Positions 28,501-37,836 of a stretch of DNA of 64,000 nucleotides are shown piece by piece; position 1 is the first letter of the stretch; every line of letters begins with the position of its first letter. Origin of the DNA: Deminuibacter soli (GTDB lineage Bacteria > Bacteroidota > Bacteroidia > Chitinophagales > Chitinophagaceae); contig NZ_QTJU01000009.1 of assembly GCF_003412455.1 (NCBI RefSeq), positions 1 through 64,000 on the forward strand, given 5' to 3'. Position numbers and translations under genes: made by a program. A model generated the notes under the pieces. It searched no databases, was not told where the DNA came from, and was given only the letters and a program-made list of their open reading frames with translations.

Positions 28501-29120
28501 TGCCTTGAAAAAGTATTCTGGTAAAAAGGCCCGGGCTTATTGTTGAGCAGGTATACATCGAGGTCGCCGTCGTTGTCGTAGTCAAAGAATGCGGCCTGTG
28601 TGGTATAACCTGTATCGGCAAGACCGTATGCTGCTGCACACTCCTTGAACACCGGGTGGCGTGCAGCGTTAAGCCCCATATTTACATACAGCAGGTGCGT
28701 GCGTTTGGATATGTCGGCCACATTGGTACAGCAAACGTATATATCCTGCCAGCCGTCGTTATTAATGTCTACCACGGCCACACCGCTGCACCACCTGCCT
28801 TCACCGGTAACCCGGGCTTCGCTGGTAATATCGCTGAATGTAAGACTTCCATTGTTCAGGTACAGTTTGTTGGAAACCATGTTCCCGGTAAAATACAGGT
28901 CTGGCAGGCCATCATTGTTAAAATCACCGATACCCACACCGCCGCCGTTGTAGATGTACTGGTTGTTCAGCACATTAACTGAATCGGTTTCTGTAATGCG
29001 GTTGTTAAAGTGCACACCCGATGCCGCAGCATCCACCTGTTTGAAAAGTGTTTTCCTTTTCGAACATGCGGTGCAGACAAACATTGTTATCAGCAGCAAT
29101 AAGCAGTAGTGCCTTATCAT
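25530..29120 (-). CDS. VCBS/FG-GAP repeat lipoprotein with ASPIC/UnbV domain
   Basis: A 1196-residue surface lipoprotein (lipobox FVCTAC, Cys 19). It carries many FG-GAP/VCBS beta-propeller repeats with calcium-loop motifs of the form D-x-N/D-x-D-G (IGDFNNDGLPDLYF, VVDINNDGWQDIYV, FFDYDNDGDLDVYL, AGDINGDGLDDLVI, AADFDKDGDLDLFV), with an ASPIC/UnbV stretch between two blocks (about 515-600). Such proteins are common companions of SusC/SusD loci and are thought to bind ligand at the cell surface; no enzymatic function is evident. Its ATG overlaps the GH10 stop codon by one base (TAATG), so the two are translationally coupled. Confidence 0.88.
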   Translation of the reverse strand: MIRHYCLLLLITMFVCTACSKRKTLFKQVDAAASGVHFNNRITETDSVNVLNNQYIYNGGGVGIGDFNNDGLPDLYFTGNMVSNKLYLNNGSLTFSDITSEARVTGEGRWCSGVAVVDINNDGWQDIYVCCTNVADISKRTHLLYVNMGLNAARHPVFKECAAAYGLADTGYTTQAAFFDYDNDGDLDVYLLNNKPGPFYQNTFSRQIISDGASNPNADMLYENTGSDSLGHPFYKNVSAQAGIRETGYGLGINICDLNGDGWKDVFVSNDFISGDVAYINNRDKTFTDKAKTYFKHTSFAAMGNSVSDINNDGRPDVIELDMNPEDNYRRKMMLGANNYLIYQNFDQYHYQYQYTRNTLQLNQGPRIGNGDSIGDPLFSEVAYFAGIEATDWSWTPLVADFDCDGWKDLVVTNGFPKDLTDHDFIAYRDAAAGIMNKKQLLSQIPAIKLRNYAFRNNTRVGFDNTTEDWGINTASFSNGAAYADLDNDGDLDYVVNNINDEAFVFENRRMNNAEQSAHYLRIRCHGDKDNLNAIGATLWLYAKGQVQLYENSPYKGYLSTVENIASFGLPDGVKPDSLVVFYNGRKKLIVQPGIDQTLQVNVCANTTAVLQQQPAVAAGNLFSDITAASHINYRDTDYDYIDFNRQRLLPHKLSQYGPALAAGDINGDGLDDLVIGAPYQHKETVLLQKTDGTFTEKDLIPGSTAKDKIQEDAGILLFDADNDGIPDLYISSGSVEMPPGSPAYADRLYLNDGKGNFTLQQHALPGINGSISCVKAADFDKDGDLDLFVGERSRPGFYPQAVSGHLLRNDSKKGNVHFTEITGAAAPALRNIGMICDALWTDTNGDGWDDLLLAGEFMPLTLLQNNHGKFADVTLQTGVAQQTGCWNSLVAGDFDNDGRMDYIAGNMGDNNFFHASEQYPFTLYAKDFNQDGFYDVIPAVYLYPDEHHTTGDTKVLYPVHTRDDMLEQLNNLRKKYFRHAVYAGTAMQQLLPDTALHDALVLHAVNSKTCLFHNNGNGTFTCIPLPWQAQLSSVYAMLTDDFDQDGNLDLLLTGNDYGMEVAGGRSDALNGLLLKGDGSGHFTALSMLQSGICIPGDGKALVKLRMANNTYSVAASQHNDGLKLFALKQTAHMLPLLPGETRALHLLKNGRRRMEEPALGQSFYSQHARFVQWNENDREIQVTDQLGSVRKITAP

Positions 29121-30226
29121 TATTTATTCCCGTTTTTTAATGCTGCAGCAAAAGCATCATAAGCTGGTTTTCTTTTATAGGCCGAATCAAACAGCAGCGG
29201 CCAGTCATGCCGCAGCAAGGGCGCCTGGTTCCACCAGCTGTCGCCATCGCCTACATTCCACATGGTGATGCCATATTGTTGTTCTTTGGGCACTAATTGC
29301 AGGTACTGCTGTACTACGAAAGCATATTTATCAGCCTGCTTTTTTTGCAGGTCAGCTGTGTAGGTTGCTGTTTTATCCCAGGTAAGATTTACACAAATAT
29401 CCAGTTCTGAGATATGTATTTTTAAGCCGGTGGCAGCACATGCTTTTAATGCTGCTGCAATGCTGTCGTTGCTGGTGCTGATGTCGATATGCATTTGTAA
29501 GCCCAGCCCCCCGATAGGAATATTTCTTGCTTTAAAATCGGCCACCATATCCAGTATGGCTTTGAGTTTATTGGTGAATTTTTCCTGGTTGTAGTCATTG
29601 TAAAAAAGTATGGCCGCAGGGTCAGCAGCATGCGCATATTGAAACGCATGCGCCACATAGTCCTTACCGATATGGCGATACCAGATACAACCATCGTCAT
29701 TATTCGCTTCTGTTTGCAGGTTACGGTAGTCTCCTGAATTATTATCCTGGAATGCTTCATTCACCACATCCCATGAAGCAGCCTGGCCTTTAAAATGCGA
29801 TACCACTGTGGTAATATGTGTTTTCAGCAAACTGTCCCACGCAGCTGCATCTCCCTGGAACTTGTTAACCCAATCCGGGTTACCGGTATACCAGCACAGG
29901 TTGTGCCCATGCAGCCGTTTCTGGTAGGATTGCGCAAAGGCCGCAATTTTATCTGCATCGGCAAATTCAAAATCATCCTGTTTCGGCTGCAGGCTTCCCC
30001 ATTTCATTACATTCTCGGCAGTGATGCTGCTCATCTCCTGCGCAACTATTTTTTTATACCCGAATGTACCGGTTAAATCGCCGGGGTTTACAGAGGCGCC
30101 GATGGGTATGGCTGCAATGCTTTGCAGTGTTTCACCACCTGCTGCGGGTTTCAGCAGGTCGTTCTGCACTGCGTCTTTTTTACAGGCAAGTGCAGTAAAA
30201 AGTATATAAATGAAGACTTGTTTCAT
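29120..30226 (-). CDS. GH10 endo-xylanase lipoprotein
   Basis: A 368-residue GH10 enzyme that cuts beta-1,4-xylan internally with retention. Catalytic acid/base E157 lies in WDVVNEAF and nucleophile E274 in IHISELDI; other GH10 blocks are ITAENVMKWGSLQP, HGHNLCWY, FYNDYN and GGLGLQMHIDI, and the end ITMWNVGDGDSWW. The ATG at 30226 starts MKQVFIYILFTALACKKD, with lipobox LALAC-like TALAC, so the enzyme is anchored in the membrane and probably exposed at the surface. It is single-domain, without a CBM. It follows SusD by 69 bases and is the strongest clue that the locus targets a xylan. Confidence 0.95.
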   Translation of the reverse strand: MKQVFIYILFTALACKKDAVQNDLLKPAAGGETLQSIAAIPIGASVNPGDLTGTFGYKKIVAQEMSSITAENVMKWGSLQPKQDDFEFADADKIAAFAQSYQKRLHGHNLCWYTGNPDWVNKFQGDAAAWDSLLKTHITTVVSHFKGQAASWDVVNEAFQDNNSGDYRNLQTEANNDDGCIWYRHIGKDYVAHAFQYAHAADPAAILFYNDYNQEKFTNKLKAILDMVADFKARNIPIGGLGLQMHIDISTSNDSIAAALKACAATGLKIHISELDICVNLTWDKTATYTADLQKKQADKYAFVVQQYLQLVPKEQQYGITMWNVGDGDSWWNQAPLLRHDWPLLFDSAYKRKPAYDAFAAALKNGNK

Positions 30227-30295
30227 ATGGCAATTGTATGAAAAGTGAAGCATACCGTTGACTGAAGCCGGTTCCAGCCTCAGTCAACGGAGGTT

Positions 30296-31807
30296 TTAGT
30301 AGCCGCTGTTCTGTTTAACATTCGGATTGCTGTTGATTTCACCGGATGGTATCGGCAGCAATACATACTGTTTCTGGAAATTGACTTTCTGTGTGCTGCT
30401 GGTGCTGAAATCGAAGCTGGTAAGATCAACACCCATACTACCATTCAGGTACCAGCGGCGTATATCAAACCAGCGTATCAGTTCTTCACCTGCAAATTCA
30501 ACAAAACGCTCATGCATCAGCCAGCTTAATGCCATGCTGCGGTCTGTTTGCTGTATATCCCTGTCTGCCGGGGCTACTGCACCGGGTTGCTGGTTTCTTG
30601 CACGCTGGCGCACCTGGTTTATTAACGCAACAGCATCTGCTATGGCACCTCCCGATTGCAGGATGGCTTCAGCTTTCAGCAGCAACACATCTGCATAACG
30701 CAGTATGCGCGGGTTGTTGTAAGATCCCGCACCGCTGTTGGTTACCTGGTCAAGTCCGTTACCCACATATTTCTGGATATAACGTGTAGCTGTATCCATG
30801 GTCAGCGTTAAACGCGGGTCGCCTGTTTCAAATTCTTTCTTCAGCTTATTGGTGGCAATGTAAACAGGTGCGCCGTATAACGACCAATGGTTATTGTAAA
30901 AGCCCCAGTAAGCGGAGAACGTTTTATCAGGCCCATTGAAATCGTTGGTGAGCCACACATTGTCTGTAGCAGAAACACCTGCCTGGTATTCGAACAACGA
31001 TTCACTGTTGTTTTCTGCAGCATAACTGAAATTGTCAGTGAATTTATTGACCAGTGACACACCCTGTATTTTATTAAAGGCCGCAATGGCGTCTGCATAG
31101 TCCTGCTGATTTTTGGCAACCGTGGCCCTGAATACAAGGGCTTTGCCAAGATAGCCGTTTGCCGAATTGCTTGTAGCGCGGCCAAGATCAGTTGCAGACC
31201 AGGATTGCGGCAGCAGCGCTGCTGCCTGCTTCAGATCGGAGATGGCCGTATCCAGCAGCGCAGTGCCTGCTGAAGATGGGCTGTTTACGTGATCCAGGTC
31301 AAGGATGCGCTGCGTAATAACAGGCGAAGTGCCAAAGAGATTCCAGAGATTAAAGAAAGTCATCCCTCTTAAAAACAGCACTTCGCCCTTGTTATAGTCT
31401 TTCAAATGCGGGGTAATATAAACGCCCTTTTCCGTGTTTAATTTCTCCAGTATGGTGTTGGCCCTGTTAATGAGCTGGTAGCTATAGGTATAATAATTGG
31501 TCAGCACACCATCTGTGGGTGTAAAGGTGAACGATTCGTAGGCGCTGAAATTGCCGTCTGTGGTAATATCATCACCCATCAGCAAACGTACGGGCGACAG
31601 GTAGTTGTTGATATTGTAGGCGTAAAAATCAGAAAGCTTGGCGTATACACCGTTCACGCCTTTTACAAAATCCTGTTCAGAAGCAAAATAGTTGTCTTCT
31701 GTTGGCGTATAGGGAGAAAGATCCAGCTTCTTTTTATTGCACGACAACACCAGTACAGTGGTGGCTGATAACAAAAGAAAAAGGTATAATGCGATTTTAT
31801 TTTTCAT
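30296..31807 (-). CDS. SusD/RagB-family lipoprotein of the xylan locus
   Basis: A 503-residue glycan-binding partner of the adjacent SusC. The lipobox LVLSC places the lipidated Cys at residue 23, then NKKKLDLSPYTPTEDNYFASEQDF. The TPR half (LNTEKGVYITPHLKDYNKGEVLFLRGMTFFNLWNLFG) and the C-terminal SusD block (LRYADVLLLKAEAILQSGG, LMHERFVEFAGEELIRWFDIRRW, LLPIPSGEINSNPNVKQNSGY) are intact. Gap to the SusC stop is 39 bases, same strand, so the pair is co-transcribed. Confidence 0.95.
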   Translation of the reverse strand: MKNKIALYLFLLLSATTVLVLSCNKKKLDLSPYTPTEDNYFASEQDFVKGVNGVYAKLSDFYAYNINNYLSPVRLLMGDDITTDGNFSAYESFTFTPTDGVLTNYYTYSYQLINRANTILEKLNTEKGVYITPHLKDYNKGEVLFLRGMTFFNLWNLFGTSPVITQRILDLDHVNSPSSAGTALLDTAISDLKQAAALLPQSWSATDLGRATSNSANGYLGKALVFRATVAKNQQDYADAIAAFNKIQGVSLVNKFTDNFSYAAENNSESLFEYQAGVSATDNVWLTNDFNGPDKTFSAYWGFYNNHWSLYGAPVYIATNKLKKEFETGDPRLTLTMDTATRYIQKYVGNGLDQVTNSGAGSYNNPRILRYADVLLLKAEAILQSGGAIADAVALINQVRQRARNQQPGAVAPADRDIQQTDRSMALSWLMHERFVEFAGEELIRWFDIRRWYLNGSMGVDLTSFDFSTSSTQKVNFQKQYVLLPIPSGEINSNPNVKQNSGY

Positions 31808-31846
31808 ACAAGCATATTTGTTTTACAGGTCACTCGCCGGTTCATA

Positions 31847-34800
31847 TTAAAAAGAAGCATTCAGGCCGAAAGTAAATGTGCGCACGGGTGGCGTAAATAC
31901 GGCACCTTGCAGAATGGCATCTTCAGGATCGAGACCTGTGTATTTGGTAATGGTAAAAATATTGGTACCGCTTACATACAACCGGATGGTATTAAAAAAC
32001 GGTGTGGCAGACTTCAGTATTTTGCCCTGCAGCGTATAACCCAGCTGCACATTTTTTAAACGCAAAAAGGCGCCATTCTCCACATAAAAATTGGAATAAC
32101 GCGCATTGGAACCGCCTTCATCACCACGTGTAGCCCTGGTAATACCGGTGTTGGTGTGATCAGGTGTCCAGCGGTCAAGTACGGTAGTAATGGAATTAGA
32201 GCCATTGCCGGTCAGGTTCAGCAGGTACTGTTTTTCGTAATTATACAACTGCACATCACCCTGCCCCTGGAAAAACACAGATACATCAAACCCCTTGTAA
32301 TCGGCATTAAAACCAAAACCGTAATAATACCCAGGGTTGGGTTTGCCCAGGTACACCAGGTCGCTGTCTGCGCTAATTTTACCATCGTGGTTAATATCGT
32401 TGAAAAAGTAGTCACCCGGCTGGTAATTTTGTGAAGTAAAGCCGTCATCACTCAGCACATTGGTTTTATAGTTGGCTACATCTTTTTTGCTTTGTAACAT
32501 GCCACCTACCTGGTAACCGAGAAAGTAATTTACCGGCTTGCCCACCGAAATATTGCTTCCGCCCAAACCCTTGCGTACCGGCAGGTCGCTGTAAGTTTTG
32601 GTCACCGTGTTTTTGTTGGTAGTGATATTGCCGAATACGTTGTAATGCACTTTATTGATATAACTGTTGTAGGCAGCTTCAATTTCGATACCCGCATTTC
32701 TTACATTACACACATTCGTCAGTGCCGGGTTAAGATTACCCACGCTCAATGGCAGCGGTGTGGTTTGCAGGATACCTTTGGTGAGTTTGTTGTAATAGTC
32801 AAACGATAATGTAAGCTTATTGAACAGCAGCATATTTACGCCGATGTCTTTTGTTTCATCTTTTTCCCAGGTAAGCCTGCGGTTAGGAAAATCGTTCAGC
32901 GATACGGAATTGACTACAGAGCCATTACCATTGCCATTGCCTGAACCAAAAGAGTAAAAAGGATAAGGCGAGATAGTTGACAGGAAAGCATAGTCATTGC
33001 TGATCTCCTGGTTACCTACTGTACCCCAGCTGCCCCGGATGCTCAGGTCATTGATAAAACTGCTATTTTCCATGAATGATTCACGGGATATTTTCCACAT
33101 GGCCGATACGCCCGGGAAAGTACCCCACCTGTTCTCCGGCGCAAAACGGGATGAACCGTCACGGCGCAGGGTTCCGTCAATGTAATATTTGCCGTTGTAG
33201 TTATAACTGATCCTGCCGAGATAACCGATGATGGCATTGTCTTTCTGGTAGGTTTCAACAGACAATGCACGCGGATCGATGTTCTGCAGGATGAACCGTG
33301 TTTTGGGGTCGTCTGAATTGGCTTGTTTGCTGCTGGTATAGTTATACGAGAAGCTGGTTTTCTGGTAAGACGCATCAAACAGCAGGTCGATGTTGTGTTT
33401 GCCAAACGTTTTGTTGTAAGTGGCCGACAGGTCCTGCACAATATTGAAATTGGTGGAATTCACGATACCAATCTGCCCGCGGGTATTGGGCCCGCCGAGG
33501 TAAGGGTTTTGCGGCGCCTGTGAAAACAGGTAGCTGTCGAACCCTGTCCAGTTTTTGCGTACGTTGTTATACCAGTCAATACCCAGTGAGGCTTTTATTT
33601 TCAGGTTGGTAATGGGTTCTACCTGGAAATAGGCATTGCCGAAATTACGCACCATTGAATAGTTAGAGGCATTGATCTGCTGCTCGGCAAATGTGTTGCT
33701 GTGTGTTTGTGTACCATACAACAATTGCTGGCGGTCGAACATATAGGGAGCGCTTAAACTGGCTCCTGTAGATGAATAGTCCGGGTTGGGTACAAACGTT
33801 GCATCCACCGTGGGAGCATAGCCATATTTATTGGACGCGTCGTAGATAGGCTGCCAGGGCGATGCAGACGCCGAATAAAACAGGTCGTTGTAATAACTGT
33901 CGTTTGTTTTCTGGTACACACCACGGTAGTTAACACCGGTGGCAATGTACTTGCCCAGTTTTTTATTGAGGTTGCCTGCAAAGCTGTAGCGCTCCAGGTC
34001 GTTGAGATGATATGCACCTTCTGTTTTATTGTATCCGCCGGAAAGGTAATAATCCGTTCCGTCAAAAGCGCCTGATACACGCAGGTTATAATCCTGTGTA
34101 AGTGCATTCTTGTTCAGCAGAGGTGTTTGCCAGTCGTACGTTGGCTTGTTGCCCACGTAAGATGCATGTGTTGCATCAAACAGGGTATCTGTATCCAGCT
34201 TAATGCCGCTGTTGGCAATGGCTTCCTGTGCCAGTGCCGTGTATTGCTGTGTATTCAGCAGTTTGTATTTTTTGATGGCATTTGAAATACCTGTAACAGT
34301 GGATATTTCAATTTTCGCCTTACCGCTTTTGCCCTTTTTGGTGGTGATGAGGATAACCCCATTACCTGCCCTTGCACCGTACACGGCAGCGGCGGCAGCA
34401 TCTTTCAGCACGGAGATGGATTCAATATCGCCGGGGTTAAACATAGACAGTACGTTTACGCGGCCACGCACGTCAGATTCGCGGCTGCCATACTGTGCAT
34501 CCGAGCCGCTGTAGCCTTCGCTCAGGGGCACGCCGTCTACCACGTACAACGGATCTGCAATACCCGAACCAAAGGTGCTCACACCCCTGATGCGTACCAC
34601 GGGCCTGTTGTACGGACTACCACCCGGTGAAGACACCTGAACACCCGTCATTCTGCCCTGCATGGCCTGTTCAAAGCTGGGGGCAACGCTTTTACTGATT
34701 TCTTTAGCTCCTACGGTAGATACTGCAGAAGTTACATCACCTTTCTTTTTTTCGCCAAAACCAATCACCACGATATCGGTAAGTTGTTTTGACACCGCCT

Positions 34801-35446
34801 GCAGTTTAACAGACAGCTCTTCCCTGCCGTTTACCGGTACCTCTTCTTCCTTGTACCCGGTATATTTAAAAACCAGCACGGTATTGTTTTTATCGTTGAC
34901 TGTTATTTCAAACCGGCCCTTCACATCGGTTACCACCCCGGTGCTGGTGCCCATAATCATTACGCTCACACCTGATATGGGCTGATCCTTGTCATCCACC
35001 ACCGTTCCGATGATTTTCGTTCGCACGGGCGTAAACACAAACCCGCTTTCGGGCAGGTTGGCAGGTTGTGGTGCTGCCGACGAATCGTTGTCGCTTTTAT
35101 ACAGCACAATTTTGTTATTCAACACCTTGTAGCCGATCTGCAGTGGCTGCAGTATTTTATAAAGTACATCCGCCAGCCGCTCTTTGCTGAGCTGTACGGT
35201 TACCTTTCTCCGGGCGTTAATGGTATTGGAGCTGTAGTAAAACTGCACATCTGTTTGTGCCTGTATGGAAGCAATCACCTTATCAAGCGACGTTTCTGTA
35301 AAGGAGACAGATATTTTTTTCTGCAATACTTCCTGCGCCGAAGTATGTGCAAAAGCAGTAAAGGTAAACAGCAAGGCAATCATTATTTGCTGGAACGTTA
35401 TTCTCATTGCAAGCAGTATTGAAGCAATAAATTGCTTAATTTTCAT
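31847..35446 (-). CDS. SusC-family TonB transporter with STN signalling domain
   Basis: About 1199 residues from the ATG at 35446 (MKIKQFIASILLAMRITFQQ). Signal peptide ends near AHTSAQ. An STN (secretin/TonB N-terminal) domain follows (about 35-110, KKISVSFTETSLDKVIASIQ), then a carboxypeptidase-regulatory-like domain (KIIGTVVDDKDQPISGVSVMI), the plug (MQGRMTGVQVSSPGG, VRIRGVSTFG, LYVVDGVPLSEGY, SISVLKDAAAAAVYGARAGNG) and the barrel ending GLNASF. The STN domain contacts the periplasmic part of a FecR protein, here encoded 162 bases upstream, and so couples import to expression of the locus. Confidence 0.96.
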   Translation of the reverse strand: MKIKQFIASILLAMRITFQQIMIALLFTFTAFAHTSAQEVLQKKISVSFTETSLDKVIASIQAQTDVQFYYSSNTINARRKVTVQLSKERLADVLYKILQPLQIGYKVLNNKIVLYKSDNDSSAAPQPANLPESGFVFTPVRTKIIGTVVDDKDQPISGVSVMIMGTSTGVVTDVKGRFEITVNDKNNTVLVFKYTGYKEEEVPVNGREELSVKLQAVSKQLTDIVVIGFGEKKKGDVTSAVSTVGAKEISKSVAPSFEQAMQGRMTGVQVSSPGGSPYNRPVVRIRGVSTFGSGIADPLYVVDGVPLSEGYSGSDAQYGSRESDVRGRVNVLSMFNPGDIESISVLKDAAAAAVYGARAGNGVILITTKKGKSGKAKIEISTVTGISNAIKKYKLLNTQQYTALAQEAIANSGIKLDTDTLFDATHASYVGNKPTYDWQTPLLNKNALTQDYNLRVSGAFDGTDYYLSGGYNKTEGAYHLNDLERYSFAGNLNKKLGKYIATGVNYRGVYQKTNDSYYNDLFYSASASPWQPIYDASNKYGYAPTVDATFVPNPDYSSTGASLSAPYMFDRQQLLYGTQTHSNTFAEQQINASNYSMVRNFGNAYFQVEPITNLKIKASLGIDWYNNVRKNWTGFDSYLFSQAPQNPYLGGPNTRGQIGIVNSTNFNIVQDLSATYNKTFGKHNIDLLFDASYQKTSFSYNYTSSKQANSDDPKTRFILQNIDPRALSVETYQKDNAIIGYLGRISYNYNGKYYIDGTLRRDGSSRFAPENRWGTFPGVSAMWKISRESFMENSSFINDLSIRGSWGTVGNQEISNDYAFLSTISPYPFYSFGSGNGNGNGSVVNSVSLNDFPNRRLTWEKDETKDIGVNMLLFNKLTLSFDYYNKLTKGILQTTPLPLSVGNLNPALTNVCNVRNAGIEIEAAYNSYINKVHYNVFGNITTNKNTVTKTYSDLPVRKGLGGSNISVGKPVNYFLGYQVGGMLQSKKDVANYKTNVLSDDGFTSQNYQPGDYFFNDINHDGKISADSDLVYLGKPNPGYYYGFGFNADYKGFDVSVFFQGQGDVQLYNYEKQYLLNLTGNGSNSITTVLDRWTPDHTNTGITRATRGDEGGSNARYSNFYVENGAFLRLKNVQLGYTLQGKILKSATPFFNTIRLYVSGTNIFTITKYTGLDPEDAILQGAVFTPPVRTFTFGLNASF

Positions 35447-35608
35447 AAATTCACATGGTTTTATTCGTTTAATAATCGCAAAGCGGGTAAAATCTTGTCG
35501 CAAGACAGCAATGGCCGGGATGTTGCAGCATTCCGGCTAATTTTTTTTACGACATAACATATTAGTTCATAAGCAGTGCATTTACATGATCAATGGCGGT
35601 GTAACTCA

Positions 35609-36673
35609 TTAGTAGCAACCTTTTCCCCTGATAAGAATTTTTGTTCCCTTTATTTCAAAGCTGGCGCCAAGGGATTTGCAGATAATATCCAGCACCTCGT
35701 ACAGGTTTTCTTCTTTCAGGTCGCCGGTAAACAGGCAATTGTTGAAATTGTCGTTTTCCAGCATTATTTCAATACCGTATATATGCTGAAGGCGTGCTGC
35801 AACATCTGGCAGTAACGCATCTGAGAAGGTGAGTGATAATTGTGACTGTACAACCGCAGTGTCTTTCTGTACCGGCATGGGTTTGTCGGCTACCGCGGTT
35901 TCAAATTTCCTGCTGCCGGTATAGTACGTTACTTTCTGGTTAGGTGTAAGCAGCACGCCATTGTTTTGCCTGCCGGCATCTTTACCTCTTTTTTCATACA
36001 CTTCCACCTTGCCGGTTTGCACGTTTACTTCCACTGCATCGTCGCCGGCATTGGCTTTAATAAAAAAGCTGGTACCCAGTACATGGGTCACCAGGTTTTT
36101 ATAGTAAACATAAAACGGGCGGTTGGCATCTTTGGCAATATTGAAAAAAGCTTCGCCGGTAAGGTAGGCTTCTCTTTTATCGGCCTTAAAACTGGCGGGA
36201 ATATACAAACTGGCAGCCGGTTTCAGCGTTACAGCCGAACCATCTGCCAGCGTATACTGCTTGTCTGCAGCTGTTTCATTCTTCAGTTGTGTGTACCCGT
36301 TATTTTCAATGGAAGCTATATCTATATTGTTTTGCCGGTAACTGTTATAGATAAAATAGCTGCCCACCAGCAATACCAGCGAGGCAGCAGCCCATATTAC
36401 CCGCCTGCGCAGCACAAACAACGGGGAATGCACGGTTTGCACGGGTATGCCGGGTTGCAGTTCTTCTGCCAGGCTTTCCTGCAGGTTCATCCAAACCTTG
36501 TCCAGCTCCGGCTCTTCCATGTCTTCATCGTCGCTGAAAAAATACCAGTGTTCCTCCATCCACAATTTCACTGCAGTGTTGTTGGAGGGTTCAAGCATCC
36601 ATTCAATGATTTCCTGTCTTTCCGCTTTTGTGCATTGATTATCAAAAAAGCGTGTCAATAGTGCATTGTCCAT
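35609..36673 (-). CDS. FecR-family anti-sigma factor
   Basis: A 354-residue inner-membrane regulator. The cytosolic DUF4880-like N terminus (LLTRFFDNQCTKAERQEIIEWM) binds the ECF sigma factor, one membrane helix follows (VIWAAASLVLLVGSYFIYN), then the periplasmic FecR domain (YTLADGSAVTLKPAASLYIP, AYLTGEAFFNIAKDANRPFYV) and DUF4974 (LQHIYGIEIMLENDNFNNCLFTGDLKEENLYEVLDII). The start at ATG 36673 gives MDNALLTRFF. It stands first in the locus in front of the STN-bearing SusC, but its cognate sigma gene is not next to it; the only ECF sigma in the window is at 24797-25381. Confidence 0.94.
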   Translation of the reverse strand: MDNALLTRFFDNQCTKAERQEIIEWMLEPSNNTAVKLWMEEHWYFFSDDEDMEEPELDKVWMNLQESLAEELQPGIPVQTVHSPLFVLRRRVIWAAASLVLLVGSYFIYNSYRQNNIDIASIENNGYTQLKNETAADKQYTLADGSAVTLKPAASLYIPASFKADKREAYLTGEAFFNIAKDANRPFYVYYKNLVTHVLGTSFFIKANAGDDAVEVNVQTGKVEVYEKRGKDAGRQNNGVLLTPNQKVTYYTGSRKFETAVADKPMPVQKDTAVVQSQLSLTFSDALLPDVAARLQHIYGIEIMLENDNFNNCLFTGDLKEENLYEVLDIICKSLGASFEIKGTKILIRGKGCY

Positions 36674-36804
36674 TGTTGTCCGGTGTATATTATACAAATA
36701 CGCCGGTTTGCAATTTTACCCCTATTGTTCAACAGGATATTTTTTTAGATAATGCTTCCGCTTACCTGGCATTAAAACAATGATTCATATAAAACCGGCC
36801 AGTA

Positions 36805-37776
36805 TTATACCTGCACAACCAGTCTGCCGCCATCGGGCACCTGCACATCCCACAGGTTTTCAATATCAGCCAGGGCTACATTGGTGGTTTTAATCTGCAG
36901 TTTTCCTGCAGCTGCCAACCCGAACATTTCGGGAAGAATGTTTGAAAAGAACTGGCCAACCTGGCTTTTAGTCCAGCTGCCAAGCCCTGAACCGGAGAGT
37001 TGCAGATCAACACTGCGCAGGTTGGCAGCAGAAAGCTGCAGCAGGTCGCCGCCCATAGCCCCCACCGACACAAACCGGGTGCGCTGCGTAAATGCACCAT
37101 TTCCCTGCAGCACCCCCAATATCAGTTCTGCCGTATGGCCCCATAAATAATCGATGATTATATGAACCGGTGTAACACGGTGCAGCTGCCGCAATTGTGC
37201 ACTAACAGCTTCATCGCTTTGCTGCAGGCTGATGATTTCATCTGCGCCCAGGTTCAGTAATTCCTGTAAAGACTGCTCATTTCTGCCTGTGGCGATGATT
37301 TTACCGGCGCCATACTGCCGGGCCACCTGCACGGCTACCCTGCCTGTAAAACCGGTGGCACCATTTACCAGTACTGTATCACCAGGCTCAATGCCTGCCC
37401 TGAAACGCAGTGCCATGGCAGATCCTATCACCGCATTGGGCAATGCAGCCGCCATACTATCATCCAGTGCGGCAGGTACCGGCACTATCCTGTCACGTTC
37501 CACGATGGCCTTTTCTGCCATCATCCCGCCGTTGCCAAGGGCGTATACACGCGTGCCATCTGCCAGCAGGCAAACGCCATCGCCGCCGATAATCCTGGCA
37601 TGCTGTACATCAGCTGAAGAAGAATAATGGGTGCCTTTGACCCTGCTTTTATCAAAATGTTTGAGTGCGACTGCTTTTACCGGCACCAGCACCTCACCTG
37701 CATGCTGCGGCACCGGCTCGGCAACATCTGCATATTGCGGTGCTGTTGCCCCGCTGTATAATACGGCTGCTTTCAT
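36805..37776 (-). CDS. MDR-superfamily zinc-less alcohol dehydrogenase/quinone reductase
   Basis: A 323-residue medium-chain dehydrogenase/reductase. The N-terminal GroES-like domain (VPVKAVALKHFDKSRVKG) is followed by a Rossmann fold with VLVNGATGFTGRVAVQVARQYGA and NAD(P)-binding GADEIISL. The metal-binding Cys cluster of zinc alcohol dehydrogenases is absent, which places it near quinone oxidoreductases. Substrate unknown. It follows the Crp-family gene by 60 bases on the same strand and is probably its target or operon partner. Confidence 0.87.
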   Translation of the reverse strand: MKAAVLYSGATAPQYADVAEPVPQHAGEVLVPVKAVALKHFDKSRVKGTHYSSSADVQHARIIGGDGVCLLADGTRVYALGNGGMMAEKAIVERDRIVPVPAALDDSMAAALPNAVIGSAMALRFRAGIEPGDTVLVNGATGFTGRVAVQVARQYGAGKIIATGRNEQSLQELLNLGADEIISLQQSDEAVSAQLRQLHRVTPVHIIIDYLWGHTAELILGVLQGNGAFTQRTRFVSVGAMGGDLLQLSAANLRSVDLQLSGSGLGSWTKSQVGQFFSNILPEMFGLAAAGKLQIKTTNVALADIENLWDVQVPDGGRLVVQV

Positions 37777-37836
37777 GTTTGTTTCTTTTCACCAAAGGTA
37801 GAACCTGCATGCAGGGACGCACGATAACATTTGTTA

